Below, piece by piece: positions 41,142-53,656 of a stretch of DNA of 64,000 bases (its first letter is position 1; every line of letters begins with the position of its first letter). Source of the DNA: Odiellus spinosus (lineage: Eukaryota > Arthropoda > Arachnida > Opiliones > Phalangiidae). Position numbers and translations under genes: made by a program. The stretch lies in assembly GCA_963920705.1 (NCBI GenBank), contig OY987229.1, positions 24,339,728 to 24,403,727 on the forward strand, written 5' to 3'. The notes beneath the pieces were generated by a model. That model did no database searches, was not told the DNA's origin, and saw only the letters and a program-made list of their open reading frames with translations.

Positions 41142-43624
41142 AACTTTCGATTATGTCTGGAAGTAAATAATCGAAGTACGCCAGTTATATTATATAGACT
41201 CGCTACTCGCTCGCGTATTCAACCATTCGGGAAATTTATTTGTCCGAATTGCGCCTAAAATGGAACTCATGTCATGGGGAATGTTTACCAAGTGACAATT
41301 CTGACAAGTAAGCTTCCCGAATGTTTGACTACTCCAACGCGTGATAAAGCTTTTGACCGTGACAAGGTCTACTTCTCGTAATTCTGGCCAAAACTTAAAT
41401 TTAAATGAAACTTTATTGTCTTTAAACTGGCGTACTTAATTTTAAGTTACTTATGAATACATACGTGAATAAAAATGAAGTATTTGGTGATATTTTTCAA
41501 CCAAATAACGCCGAGAAAGGATAGAAGCTACTCTGGGTTGATACTTTTGCTGTTACGTATGTTTTTTTCCTTGATTGGTTGTTTATTCAGATATTTGCCA
41601 AAATTTATGGGGCGTTAATTATTTTGGTTATTAGATAGATTAAAAATATTAAATCACTTAAAAATGTAAATTAGCCAAAAAATAGTCCCATTATTTGTCT
41701 CAATCTAGTTATGTTTCGTTAAGCCTTGGCCATTGTGAGCCAACAGCCAAGTCATAATTTGGTCAGGAATGATGTTATTGATGACTGACGTCAATGACAT
41801 TTCAAAACAGATTTAAAAGTTGAAATTGCCCAAATCAGGTCCCTTAAGAATTCCCAACGTAACGTCTATCCTTTCTTGATAACGCGGATTGAAAAATTAA
41901 GAGGGCTTATAAGAGATTGCGAGTCGTCATAGTTAACTACTATTTAGTAAAAGTTATTTAGTTTAATTCGCGCCACCATTTATGGCTAATTAGAGCTTGT
42001 ACATCTAGTTTACGCGAGGGGTCGGACACTGTTTAAATATTTTGGATACTTATACTTAAAATAATACAAAAAAAAAGTTTAGTGAACTAGACAAATTTTA
42101 TGGATAGCAAAAATATCGATATGAAAATAACTTGTTAGATTTCATTCTCTAAAACAAAAATTATTTAACGTGTCTAAGTTCTTCCTCCATGCCAGTCCAA
42201 AATTTTGGTTAGGGCTAATCGCGACTCTAGGTAGACCCAGATTATACTTTTCAATTGACAGCCCAAAATTTTTGGTAGGGCTGGGGATTATTTTTAGGGC
42301 CAGGGAAGCGATGGGATCGAGTGTCTGACCCAGTACGTATCACTGACTGCCTTAATTGCAAACCACATTACCGTATTAGAGGTTTGAAACAGAGCTCTAG
42401 TAACGTAGCTAGCAAATATAATAATTGCAAATTGTATAATAGCAACGAAAATTTAGATTCTAACGGATAAAAGCTCATTTTAATTTTATTTTGAGGATAT
42501 CTCGGGGCTAACAAACTTAAAACTTTCTTTAATGGGATAATGAAATGGTCACGCGGCGATTTTTAAATTGAATTAGCTCTTGATCACTGTAACGTCGATA
42601 AAAATCATAAATAAATTGATACGATTGCGTTTCAAGCGAAACCCACTCGCTTCAGAGTGATGCGGTTTTATATAGTTTATTCTAAGTTTGCGTAAAAGTC
42701 TTTTAAGACTTGGCCATATCTCTCCGCGCTTTTGTCCAGGGATTCTTTGATCTTTTCATTATCCTTTTTAAGATTAAGGTGTGATTAGCCTCTATGAGAT
42801 GTTAATGATTACAAAAACTGCACTCATCATGGCTAAGTGATTTTACCTCTCTAGTTTATTATAACTACGAGCCTATATACCGCCTAAAGGTCACCTATTA
42901 CGTAGAAAATAGAGCGTGAATATAAATTCTTGTCTACGTAAAAACTTCTATACTATTCGAATCTTCCTGCTAAAAATATCCCTTCCATTTTAAAACAACT
43001 ATAGCTACCTAAAGAAAGTTTAGATAAGATTTAAGACAGCTAGTTAGGTTTGCGTCAAAGAAATTGATGCAAACCCCGTGATGAAACATCAATAATAATA
43101 CTATCTATTACAAAAAGCAAATCTAACGTAATTAACACGAGTACAATGCTTTTCTATGGTTTTTATTGATATTTTGGGATCCTCTAATGATTAAGTAGAC
43201 TTAATTTTCAAAAGCCACTTCTCGCAAACGTGGATTATTTGAAACTTTATTTTACCCCTTGATGTGAAAATATCTAGTCAATAACCAACTTAATATAAAC
43301 TGAATTACACGTATTGAGTTGAAAATTGTGTCGCGCGACGTTTTTACGTAGACTTCTCATTGTTAACTATATCATTATTTAATTTTTTAACTAACGCGCG
43401 TCTGTATATCTTAAATTATTTTAATTTATTACTTGTGATATTTATTCTTTGCTCGTTAATCGTACTAACCAGTATTGTAACTTTTAACCAGCAGGCAGTT
43501 ATTAAATTTTTTAAGTTAAAAGTCTCAAAATTAGTCTTCGGTAAATAATTTTTATTAGTTGAAATAAATTATAACACTTTACATTAAATACAAGAATATT
43601 GAAAGATATTTCGCGGAATGTTTT
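41142..43624. other. MBOAT7 to F8A1 interval
   Basis: About 2.5 kb between the 3' ends of two convergent genes. A diverged AAAGGGA-type MITE end (AATGGGATAATGAAATGGTC) is at about 42531. The hydrophobic 62-codon frame at 43360-43548 overlaps the F8A1 poly(A) region and is not supported. Confidence 0.5.
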
Positions 43625-46600
43625 TTAACTAGCATTTTCAACCAATCTAGAGTAAACTTTATGCAGCAATGTATTTTGTTGCGCAGAAAGCAGAGGCCTG
43701 AAATTAGATAATAAAAATATATAAATTACGTATTTAAATTAATTTAAATTAATGTACGACCATAAATCTTTTTGAAGAGCTTTCAATACGTCAACTTCTT
43801 TCGAATCGCAAGCCATCTAAAAATTAAATATTTTGCGTGAGAAATAGAAGAACACCTTTTACAAAAACTCGAATAACTTCAATAAAGCTAGAGATACGTA
43901 TATTTTTGCAATTAATAGATAAACCAGGCATTCATTCGCGTCCTCTGACGCTAAAAGTAGCGACTAACTTTTAGAAATAAAAATACTTACAATCAAAGAT
44001 TGAAGCAGCAGTAACAGGTCTTCGCTTAGATAATTAACTGTAAGAGTCACGATTAATAAAATTATTATAATTACGTTAGCCTGAAACGAGCGAGTACTCT
44101 TTAATCATACTGGTATTATCAGGATCGTAGGTTTCTGCGATGAATTTCTCTAAGAATTTACTCTGCTCAGCGCTCAGTTTCTGAGGCGGTGGCTAAAATA
44201 CGTTTTAACATAGTACACTAATTAGTAAATAAATCTAATTACATATACCAGAAGTATCCTATAGTACCTTTAGGTAAAGTAATACGAGTAACAAGGTAAC
44301 TTCTGTATCGGCTAAGATGCTACCAAACACCCCGACAGCTCTGCCATTAATCTGGGAAACTATATATAAAAACTATATTAAGTGCCTAGAAAATATTCTT
44401 CTACGAAAACACGGGGGAAAAATACCTTTTTCTTGCGCTATGATGATCATTTGCGTAAGTACTGTCAATGCCCCGTCAAAATCCCCTAACACGTGATTTA
44501 AAATGTGTTAGAAAATATACAAATGTCCCGAAATTTAAAGGGTTACTTAGGTTGAAACAATTTACCTATATCCAATTTGCAAGAGGCAACTTTATCCAAC
44601 GCCGTCAAATGATTTAAAGGACACTACACAACCAAAATTCACCAATTAATGGTGAGAATCGAATCAATTTAAAGGACTCTAAATTTCCTGGCATAGCCCC
44701 CCTATAAAATCACGCGTTATTGTCGAAGTTGTTGTTTAAAATAACATTTATCTTCTGACCTAGACATAATGGACAGGAGGAGTCTATCTAATATATAATT
44801 TTCACTCCTGAAATCGTGCTCCGACAAGAACCTTTCCCTTAAGGGATGTGACTTTGATCTTCTGACCTTATTGCCAGCTTAGAAGACATAATTGACAGGG
44901 GAAGTCTATCTAATATATAGATGCGTGTTATCTATAATTTTTACTCCTGAAATCGTGCTCTGACAAGAAGCTTTCCCTTAAGGGGTGTGATGTTAATGAT
45001 AATAATACATAGGGGAGCTCTGCCAGTATATTTAGTCGCCAATTAAGTCCATAATTACTTGGCTTTGTAAGTCGGCGGCTTTTTGAAAATGTTGAATGGC
45101 ATCAGAATCGCGTCCCAACCAAGTTAGGGCTTGACCTAATTCCAGGCACAACGCAGCTGCCAAGGAATTTTGTTTCTGTTCTAAAAGGGACTTAATTCCG
45201 TGAGAATAACAACTAATTGAAGCGTTCAAATGTTCCCCGAAGCTTGGGCAATGAAGCAAATGGTTTTGTCTCTCCGCTTCTAAGAAGAGTCTAGCGCTTT
45301 GTACAAGTGCCTGAGTTTCACCCACAGAGTTTCCCAAGGTGTGTTCGCATCTAATTAGATAATTCAAATTAGGGCTTGAGTGTGAAATCTTTCGTAAAAC
45401 CCAATACAGGCAAGAATTTAAAAGAATTAAAGCTAAAGTTTATAGAAATATAAGCAATATATGTCTCAAATCTAGTGACTTTTCGTTAAGCCTTGGAGTG
45501 GGGGCGTGAATCTTTAATTGGCTTCAGTATTAATGATGATTGACTGTTTCTAATTTTAATTTGTCTCATTTCAATTCTTGCGTATTGGATTTTATGAAAT
45601 GTGAATTATTTTCATGACATTGACCTTGCCACGGCTAGACAACAGAAAGCGGCGTAATGAGGACATTCTTGTCTTTGTAGATCTTTGGTTAAGATACCTG
45701 CGTATAAGTTTAGGTCAAATTACAGTCAGCTGTTAGAGAGAATCAAGACTCTTGTATTGTCAATGTAGTTTATTGTACTACAAAACTATGTAACCAATGC
45801 GTAAACTTGGCTAAGTTCATCTTACCCAATCATAAGACTGGAATTAGCCGTAATACTTACTAAACTGTTCACTGGCCTCAGCAACATTAGGTTTGCGAAG
45901 AAATCGCCTGCAAAATTTAACAGTAGTAAGGCGGCTTTTCTTTATCAGGTTAATTTGTTTTGTCCCCACAATGTAGTTTATTAAAGGAACCCATTTGCTT
46001 CAAGAATTTTGCCCATGGAAGTATTCTTTACTCTAGCGTGGTTTGATGGCAAATGTATTCTGCTAACCGTGTTAAAATTTCTTAATTCCACTGTATAGAG
46101 CCAGGAAGAGAAAAACTTTCAAGGGGCTAATTCTCGGGCTGTAGGTTCCTTTAAATACTTTATCTGCTCTGAAATTTGCCCCTTTGGAACGTCGTCTGCT
46201 AAGCTAGAAAAAGGGCAGATAGTCCCTTTAAGCCAAATGTTGCTATTTTTGCTCTCATAAGGATAAGATTTAGGCAATTAATGTAGAATATTTTAAATTG
46301 TTTAAAGTGGCTCAAGTTCAAGTGTCAGAAAAACCGGATTAAAGTTAATTTGTTCATTTCTAAGTGAGGTTTTTCAAACTGAGTGTGTCTCCTTAGATAA
46401 GGATCTATTATTGGTCCAACATAGATCATCATAGAATGTATGGTAGTGGTAAATTTGGACCTAGAAACACCAGATATTGAGCCCGCATGAGACTGGCTAT
46501 TTTAGCCATGTTAAGCCCATAGGGAGACAGTCTATTTCAATTGACCCAGGGGAGCCAAAGGGAGACTATTTTAGGGCAAGATAGACTGGCTAAATTGTCA

Positions 46601-46969
46601 CTTGGTAGGCAAGTTAGTTTTGTCCAATTTAGCCCCAGGTACACCTACTAATTTGGTCAAATTTTGCCCAAGGCAACCTGCTATTTTGGGCCGATTTAGC
46701 ACAAGGTACACTGGCTATTTGGTTCAAATTAGCCCAAGGTAGACCGGCTAACTTGGTTTAGTTCAATCCTGGATAATTTGGCGCAATTAGGTAATGTAAG
46801 TCTGCCTTAGTTTTTCTGTATTGGACTATTGATTTATATAGGAGCTACGTATCAGCCATAGGTATATGAAAAACAAATGATATTGCTTTTACTTTTTCAA
46901 CTTGTTGGAAATATTTTTATACTGGCCTAGGAAATCATTCCTCGAGGCATCCATTGACGAGCGAGACAT
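43625..46969 (-). CDS. F8A1: F8A/HAP40 homologue (huntingtin-associated protein 40)
   Basis: Homologue of the 40-kDa TPR-like, alpha-helical partner that binds and stabilises huntingtin. Exons, in transcript order: 46969-46893, 45907-45861, 45697-45625, 45350-45059, 44623-44566, 44485-44426, 44338-44268, 44192-44111, 44037-43991, 43816-43758, 43697-43625. Phases join without a break to 312 aa (human 371). Family landmarks are NDFLGQYKNISNKLKK|RFLRKPNVAEA, RQECPHYAAFC, ARLFLEAER, AAALCLELGQAL, DFDGAL and the C-terminal LLSAQQNTLLHKV. The human Pro-rich insert is absent. The 44338 acceptor (GCAGAG) was chosen only to keep the frame. Start ATG at 46969 follows GTAG and might be an exon border. 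TTTATT at 43551 (AATAAA on this strand) is a likely poly(A) signal. Confidence 0.93.
44750..44990. repeat. Tandem duplication of about 115-130 bp in an F8A1 intron
   Basis: Copy 1 (44750-44856) and copy 2 (44857-44990) share ATCTTCTGACC, AGTCTATCTAATATATA, ACTCCTGAAATCGTGCTC and TTTCCCTTAAGGG in order. Copy 2 has a short insertion (GATGCGTGTTATCTATA). Confidence 0.85.
46495..46800. repeat. Degenerate tandem repeat, about 45-bp unit
   Basis: Repeating pattern close to GGCTA..TTTGGTCAAATT followed by AGCCCAAGGTA, at least five imperfect units, within the first intron of the F8A1 homologue. Confidence 0.7.
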
Positions 46970-47397
46970 CTACAATATTTAAATTAATTTCAATCCAAAT
47001 TAAATCTTAAATTACAATATTTGAATTTAAAAATGCTAAACTTACAATCATCATCAGAATCTGTAGCAGACAATCTTGTCATATGATACAAAATAGATTT
47101 TAAAAAGAGCTGGAAATATAGTAGATCTTTATTTTTTATTATTAATTAACAATCAATTATTATTAATTGATGGCGGTTATTAGCAAATAAAAAGTTCTAA
47201 TAACCGCTTTTAATTAATAATAAGTAATATTATATTCACCATGGCAAATAAATTTTCAATTTATGAAGATCTTTATTTTGTTGGCCGGAACTCAGCCAGC
47301 TAACCCAGCTTCCGCCTTCCACGTCTTCTGCTACGTATTGTCCGTCTGTTACGTGTCCCTCTTGTAAGTCATCATTCCGTGTCCTTACGAGAAAACG
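46970..47397. promoter_or_regulatory. Shared intergenic region of F8A1 and NPRL3 (divergent promoters)
   Basis: Only 428 bp separate the two divergent start codons, so both promoters must lie here or in unseen 5' exons. A short GC-richer block sits at about 47284-47375. An AT-rich segment with an inverted TTATTAATT repeat is at 47135-47220. On the minus strand, 47036-47094 has an ATG and a GTAAGT donor and could be a 5' untranslated exon of F8A1. Confidence 0.5.
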
Positions 47398-50300
47398 ATG
47401 AAAATGATTAAAAATAACAAAGTGTCGGATAATATTAGTCCTTTAGCGATATTTCTAGTCAAGTCTGGTAGTAAAGGAGACAGGCTTTTATTTAGATATC
47501 CATTTGCCTTCGAAGATACTAGAGATTTAAATTACCGAAGTATGACAAACAAAGGCTTAAGATAAACTTTATTAAAAATCATAATTCAATTTTTCAGAAA
47601 AGCACAAATCATCCTACGCTCTAACTGTATCCGAAGACCCTCTTAATTCACCAAGGTAAAAATATATTCCATGTTAAGGAACTTTTTAACTAAATGTATC
47701 GTAAGCATTACCTATGCTAAGCCTGAATGTCTGGGTAATAGTTAAACTTAATGGCTTTTCCCTATATATTTCACAATATGCCTTGTATGAAAAAGAGAGA
47801 AGACGAACGAGTCTTACGTAACAAATATGACAAATCCCTTTTGTTTCCTTCTCTGCGGTGATACAGAGCACCATCTGGATCGGAAATCAGTGATAATAGA
47901 TTAACTGGGTTCAGTGATAAAGTTCTCTCCAATTTATTCGCTGTCAAACCGGATTTATGCGGCCAGAAATTTGAATTAAAAGTGAATGATGTCAGATTTG
48001 TGGGTCATCCTACTCAACTCTCGTCCCCGACTAAAAGAGAAACCAGCTCAATCTTTATGTTCAATATAGTCTTTGCCTTAAAGGTCGGTTTCTTTTAAGC
48101 TATTATTTAAGTTCCGTTTTATTTTTTTGGAATATACAGACACTTATTTGATTTCTTGCTTGGGATGACCATTGATTTTTTTTACTATTCATTATTATTT
48201 TTAGGCAAATGCGAACTACGACGTGGTTAAATGTTACCACGAGTTCACTTATCGCTTGTCGATAGCTCTCAAACACGAGGAAAAACGTTGCTCTTATATT
48301 TCTAGCCAAGCCAGGATGATGATTAGTATTCACGATGAAGTTGCCAATCAACCAGAATGTAAGTGTTGGAATTACAAATTTACGGAATACTTTGTCCTGT
48401 CACAAACTCGGATTAAATTAAACGTAAATGCGCAAATCTATAATAATTTGGTACGTTTTGTTTAACTCAGCCGAAATGGAGTCTCCTTATAAATGGATTT
48501 TAGAACGTTGTCGCCTCGCTAGTGATCTACGAACCGTTTTTGAAGAGTGAGGCGTATTTAACTTAGTATTTATTTGAATTTTTGATATAAATTTTCATTT
48601 TAGATTAACTAGTAGCGGAGTTGTTCATTTGGTGATTCAAAAGTGGATCGAAATCAGCTTTTGTCTGCCTCACAAAGTTCACAAGATTCACACTAATAAC
48701 TTCTCCATTGGTGTAAATGTTCTTGAAATTAAGGGATTGCAAGATTAACGTATGAAACTAATTGGGTGTTTTGTATTTTAGCCGGAAGCGATTCAAGCGT
48801 GCTTGCAAGCTTTGAGGTACGTTTGCAATTTTTTTCCTATAATTCCATTTCTTAGGAATGGTGGGAGCTTTATCGTAACTTTTCTTTATAATCTCCAAGG
48901 CTTATACTCTAATGAAATGAAATTGGGCAATCTTTTAAAAAGACCCGTTCCTTAAATACGTGTTATACGCGTGCGGGGTATTCATAATCCGCGCGTTTTT
49001 CCCTCTTCAGACCATACCACGGGTTATTGCTGCTCGTAGACGTCAATGAATTGATAGACAGTCTTCCCCAGGACGCCTCGCCCGCTTTGATTCGTTTAGT
49101 TCAAGTTACTAATCCCTTAAAGAGTCTACAAACGCTTTCAGCCGACGCTGATCTTACCCTAACTCAGGTAAGAATTGAAAATGACAAAAATAGTTTCCCT
49201 GATGAAATATTTTATTCTTGTAGGTGTTCCAGCTTGCTGGACATTTAATATATTGGGCAAAAGCTACCGTTATTTATCCGTTATGCGAAACTAACGTCTA
49301 CTACATCTCGCACATCGCTTCAACAGCCGTGTAAGAACCCCCCATGTTTAGACAAAGTTCCGCATAAACGTGACATTCTCTTATTCTCTCCGTAGAAATT
49401 CTGATTTAGCGGACATGTTTTCTGATAAATTTACCGGATATAATTTGCTGGGAGTATTGTCGGAGTTTTCCCTGCCAATATCTCTAAGTAACCTGTCGCG
49501 ACCAAACTGTCCCGTCCATATGCCCCAAGAACAGGTAAAATGGACTCAATTTTTTTCTTTTTCAAACCTCAAACAAACCTTACGTCAATATTTCAAGGTA
49601 AAACAAATCCGAATGGTTCAGTGGATGTTACAACATCGTCTGCTAGTGCAACTGCACACTTACGTTTATTTAGTGACGACGGCCGAACCGTGCTCTCTTT
49701 TTGGAGAAACCGAATCCCCTGAAGTTGAGACTACCGAAGAAATCACTACCGCTTCGAATCAGTCCGAAACTCCGAGCGCTGGTTGGTGATAACCCAAATG
49801 AAAATTACATTTTCGGAATGATTGATCACGAATTTTCCCGTTTTTTCGAAACAGTATTGCGAGCGACTGAGGAGACCAACGAGGAAACAACCACATCTTA
49901 TCAATCCGAGCTTGGAAGTTCCGGTTAGTGTTGTTCAAAAGTATCATATAAAAGCCATCATCATCGCAATTCGGGCCTTGCCACCTCACGAATTTAATCT
50001 CTACAAATTTAAAAAATACCTAAGGCTGTTTTTACCATCTATTTTCATAGAATAACCAAGGAAATCAGCTTTTTCAATGAGGAAAATTCTAATTTGGTCT
50101 CAAATGGTTAAAATTTGTTCATAAATGGTCCAAATTTGGTCTCAAATAGTCCAAATTTGTTCAAAAATGGTCCAAATTAGAGGTCTTCTTTTATTATACT
50201 GAGAGAAAGTATTCGTGAAAAAAAAGTGCTTTTCTCAATAGGGACTTTCCATAAATGTTTTGAAGGCTCTGATCCCGTATAATACATTTTTCCACATATT

Positions 50301-51037
50301 TATGGAAGCCTCCCTGGTCTAACTGAATCCATACTATGAGATTCCACAGTTTTATTTTATGATAATATCAAAATTCCCTGACTTTTTAGACCAATTTTGA
50401 AATTCCATGACTTTTCCAGGTCTGTGGTAACCCTGTTTTAATTTTCTAATTAAAGCCTATGAAATATTTTCACTTTCTCTCGATTAAATTCGCGAGCTAT
50501 GCTGACAAGCTGCCCCCAATCGCGTCGGGTTGCGTATCTGCTTTAATCTTCCAATATATAAATAAATACAAACACTAATTTTATTTAAAGTATCGAGCGA
50601 AGAATTTTTAACTGGCAATATTGAAAGTACTGAAGTGGTTAATCCCGCGCCCAGCGTGAGTGAAACGCCGGAATCCGTCGCCGAACGTAAATCTTCCCCT
50701 CAAGCTATCATGGCTACTATCTTACCCCATTCATTGACGGCCAAAGAAAGGGAATGCATCATGAAAATACCAGCGGCTCTCAATATCGACGATCTCAGAC
50801 TATTTGCGAGGTTAGAGCTTTGACTCCGCGTGGTTTTTACTTTTAAGACTTATGGCGGATGTAAATTTCAGGTTAACGAGGTATTTTCGCGGGCAAAATC
50901 ATTTGGAAGAAATTATGTACAGGGAAAATGTCCGAAGATCTCAATTATGGACGCTTTTAGACAAATTCCGGGATGTATTAATCAAATGTCAACACGAAGA
51001 CGCGGCTGTAGCCGCTTTTTATAACAATAGAAACTAA
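47398..51037 (+). CDS. NPRL3: NPRL3, GATOR1 complex subunit
   Basis: Subunit of GATOR1, the lysosomal GAP complex that switches off Rag GTPases and mTORC1 when amino acids are scarce. Fourteen exons: 47398-47539, 47598-47655, 47867-48083, 48205-48358, 48471-48546, 48604-48712, 48782-48816, 49011-49167, 49224-49330, 49396-49534, 49598-49781, 49855-49923, 50591-50810, 50872-51037. Phases are continuous and give 610 aa (human 569). Landmarks: [66 protein letters not shown], and the C-terminal [27 protein letters not shown] segment ending HEDAAVAAF. Exons 11-12 carry an acidic Thr/Glu-rich linker that is poorly conserved in the family; exon 12 is the least certain. Confidence 0.95.
50090..50187. 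repeat. Short tandem repeat, about 17/34-bp unit, in NPRL3 intron 12
   Basis: Repeats of TGGTCCAAATTTG / TGGTCTCAAAT, about five imperfect units. Confidence 0.75.
50375..50437 (-). repeat. Fragment of the AACCTGGAAAAGTC repeat
   Basis: Read on the minus strand it gives AACAGGGTTACC, ACCTGGAAAAGTCATGG and AGTCAGGGAATTTTG, the same elements as the larger copy at 62552-63031. Confidence 0.7.
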
Positions 51038-51105
51038 TTAAAACCAAGGTGAGGGACGTTATACTTTATTTCACTTCGAGTTCATTCCAATATTTTGACA
51101 AAACT

Positions 51106-52271
51106 TCATTCAATTTCTTCTTTAATTTCTAAAAACTGATCCTTCGGATCGTAATCAGCCGTGATAGTCTCGTCCATTGATAAACCAGAGTTTAGTCGTA
51201 ATATCTCTCGATATTCTCGAAGTTTATTTCTTAAACATTGATTTTCGTACTGAAGTTGATCGACCGTAGTTTGAACTCCGATACCTGAGGGTTAATTAAA
51301 AAGCATCTTAGCTACAGGGCCAAAATTTTTGGATCATTTAAATCAAATTGTATAAAATATGGCGATCAGGCCGTAACATTAGACGCCAACGCGTCTACTG
51401 AATACTTTAGTTACTCAAACACGTGGCGCCACCTAGATATCTAAATAGATATTCCCAAAATATTGACCAAATAATGATTTTTAGAGAATTCTAGGGACCA
51501 GATATGGAAGCCAGAGTGAGCGCGGGAAAGAAAAGCATTTAATATTAATGAAAATTGAAAATCATACTTCTGCACGCGTAACTTTCCGTTTCATCCCGCT
51601 TTCCTTCTACAGTTTGATTTGTTGAATTTTGCGTGTAGTCGTGAAAATGTAGAGAAGTGTTTAGGAAGTCAGCTCCGTTAATCTATGACGAAGGAAATTG
51701 ACAAAATTATCAAACTTAACTAAGGATGACACTTGGGTTAAGACTAGGGGAGGAGCTTAGAGATGCTTTCCACTATTTCAGTGTCAAAATGGCAAATTTA
51801 ATACAAACTCTAGTCAAGGGGGTCACTTTGCCATCATCTCCCCACACAATACTTTAAAATCTATCAAACTTTTAACAGATATACCTCTTTAAAAGTGTTC
51901 TTTTCCGATTGAGGTCTTTTCGTTTTAGTCCAGTTAATAACTGACGTATCGATCGTATCACTTGTAGGCTCATTTTTGCAGGCTTTTAAGAGATCTCCCT
52001 CTTCTAATGGGAATCGTTGCTTTTTATCTTCGCCTCCAACCGGAGTAGGATTAATAAACAAACTCGGTACCCAGTCGGGATCCGATCTTTCCCAGCCTGG
52101 GTAGCCGCTAACGAAATGCCTGCTACAAATTCTACTACCAGGCGTAACTTTCCAGTTACTTCTATTGATTATCCTTTCCCACAATTTCCTTCTCTTCACT
52201 GGGAAACGATGAAATTTTATATTATTCGCGCCGTGCCGACTCTTGCAGTGTTCTATGGAACATGAAGGCAT
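51106..52271 (-). CDS. THAP-domain protein, partly resolved
   Basis: THAP domains are C2CH zinc modules that bind DNA; the family includes host genes and transposase-derived genes. Exon 1 (52271-51885, 129 codons) starts MPSCSIEHC, right after ATG, and contains the C2CH set (Cys4, Cys9, Cys and His in SRICSRHF), the invariant Pro (RFP), Trp (KLWE) and a PSLF close to the usual AVPTIF box. It ends at GAG|GTATAT in phase 0. A later exon (51284-51106, 59 codons, TGA) is a Leu/Gln/Glu-rich coiled coil (QLQYENQCLRNKLREY), typical of THAP C termini, but its entry phase is 1, so a middle exon is missing from the model. The gene is convergent with NPRL3, 69 bp apart. Confidence 0.75.
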
Positions 52272-53656
52272 TTTGATCAACTTTTAGTTTACTTATTAAC
52301 GCTAGGATTTTTTTCTAATTTTATAATGACTTTATACGCTTAATGACTTTACGCAATTTGATTAGTGGAATAAATTCGAAAATTTGACATAAAAACTGGA
52401 GTCTTCGTTAGTTAACATCTTCATTTGTTTACATTTTTAAAATCGTCTGCTATTTTTGCTAAGTAGTGGGTCTCGGGACGGAAATAAGCGCAGAAAACTG
52501 GACATTGATAAGAAAAAGTACTAAAGTTACTGGTACAGGAAATCTGACCATTTGTGATATATTTTTTTAAATATTAATGATAAAAATAGCTTTTTATTCG
52601 AATATTCCCAATCTAAAATGTTCGATACACATGGACTAACCCAAACTAGAATGTCTCATATCTTAGTGCCGAGAGGAGTTATCTGTTGCAAGGATTGTTA
52701 TATTCTTTAGAGAATGACATACTTGTCGTGGTAGGTCATTGACCTAAAACAGAGGTGGGAGATTCAAACTAAGTCATCTTCAGTTTTTGAATTAAAAACT
52801 GGCCCAAGCAATTAATAAACTGTTTTTTTACTTTTTTATGTATTTTAGTATTTAGCCTTAAGGTTTTCAAAATAGTTGACCAAAAAAATTGCCTATTAAA
52901 AAATCTAAACTTAGATCCAAATTTGTTTACCCATAGATAATGAGGTCTATTTTATCGCGCATAAAAAGGTCGGAAGACTGATGACGGCGTTCATTTGCAT
53001 GGGGAAACGCTGTCGGACAATTTCACGAATCTCACTAGTCGCGAATCGTCGGATATAAGTTAAACCATTGGCAATTCGTATCGTACGTCTTTGGAGGACA
53101 GTCTTCATTCCGTGGTCCGTGTGGTTCAAGGACTTCATCGTCCAACTTCAACAACTATTTAACGTGAGTTGAATTTTTGTCAAACGGTTTTTATTTTCGA
53201 TTACCTACGTTAGAATCTTTATGAAACGTAATTACCGATGAGTTTCGCGTAAAAGGTGGAACTTTCTAGTTTAAATACTTTCACGAACGGACCCCTTTAA
53301 AGCGACAGTATCACGTGATACAATGCTAGAGAATAAACTATAGGTAATAGCCCACACGATCCGAGTAATTACGTAGTGTTGAGGGAAATGTTTGTCATGG
53401 CGATTGTAAAATATTTATTTAATATATTTAACGTGTTTATTTACAAAGAAATGAGAACTATTTTCCATATTTATTAAAAATTAAAGCTAATTAAGCAGTT
53501 TGCGAAGAAGCCTTGGTAGTACTAAGGGTAATATAACCAAATTTTAACGTACATTAAGATTGAGAAATGTCTTAACAAATGATTCACTGTGAGCTCTAAA
53601 AATGGAATTTATATTCCTTCAACTTTTTAAGTTTATCTCGGGGCCTTTTTTCTCGC
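52272..53656. other. THAP to IR-A interval
   Basis: Contains an unresolved coding-like patch at 52947-53165: open on both strands, basic on the minus strand (LQRRTIRIANGLTYIRRF), with a GTGAGT donor on the + strand at 53165. No gene assigned. Confidence 0.4.

Noticed and set aside
43360..43548. 62-codon hydrophobic frame as a membrane protein
   Set aside because: AT-rich codons only (Leu/Ile/Phe/Asn), overlaps the 3' end region of the F8A1 homologue.
44268..44357. Acceptor TTTCCCAG at the F8A1 exon starting near 44356
   Set aside because: It gives the wrong phase; only GGCAGAG|CT keeps the frame with the preceding exon.
47243..47375. Minus-strand frame with EDVEGGSWVSWLSSG as the first F8A1 exon
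   Set aside because: It ends in phase 2 but lacks the expected NKLKK; the exon 46969-46893 encodes ISNKLKK in the right phase.
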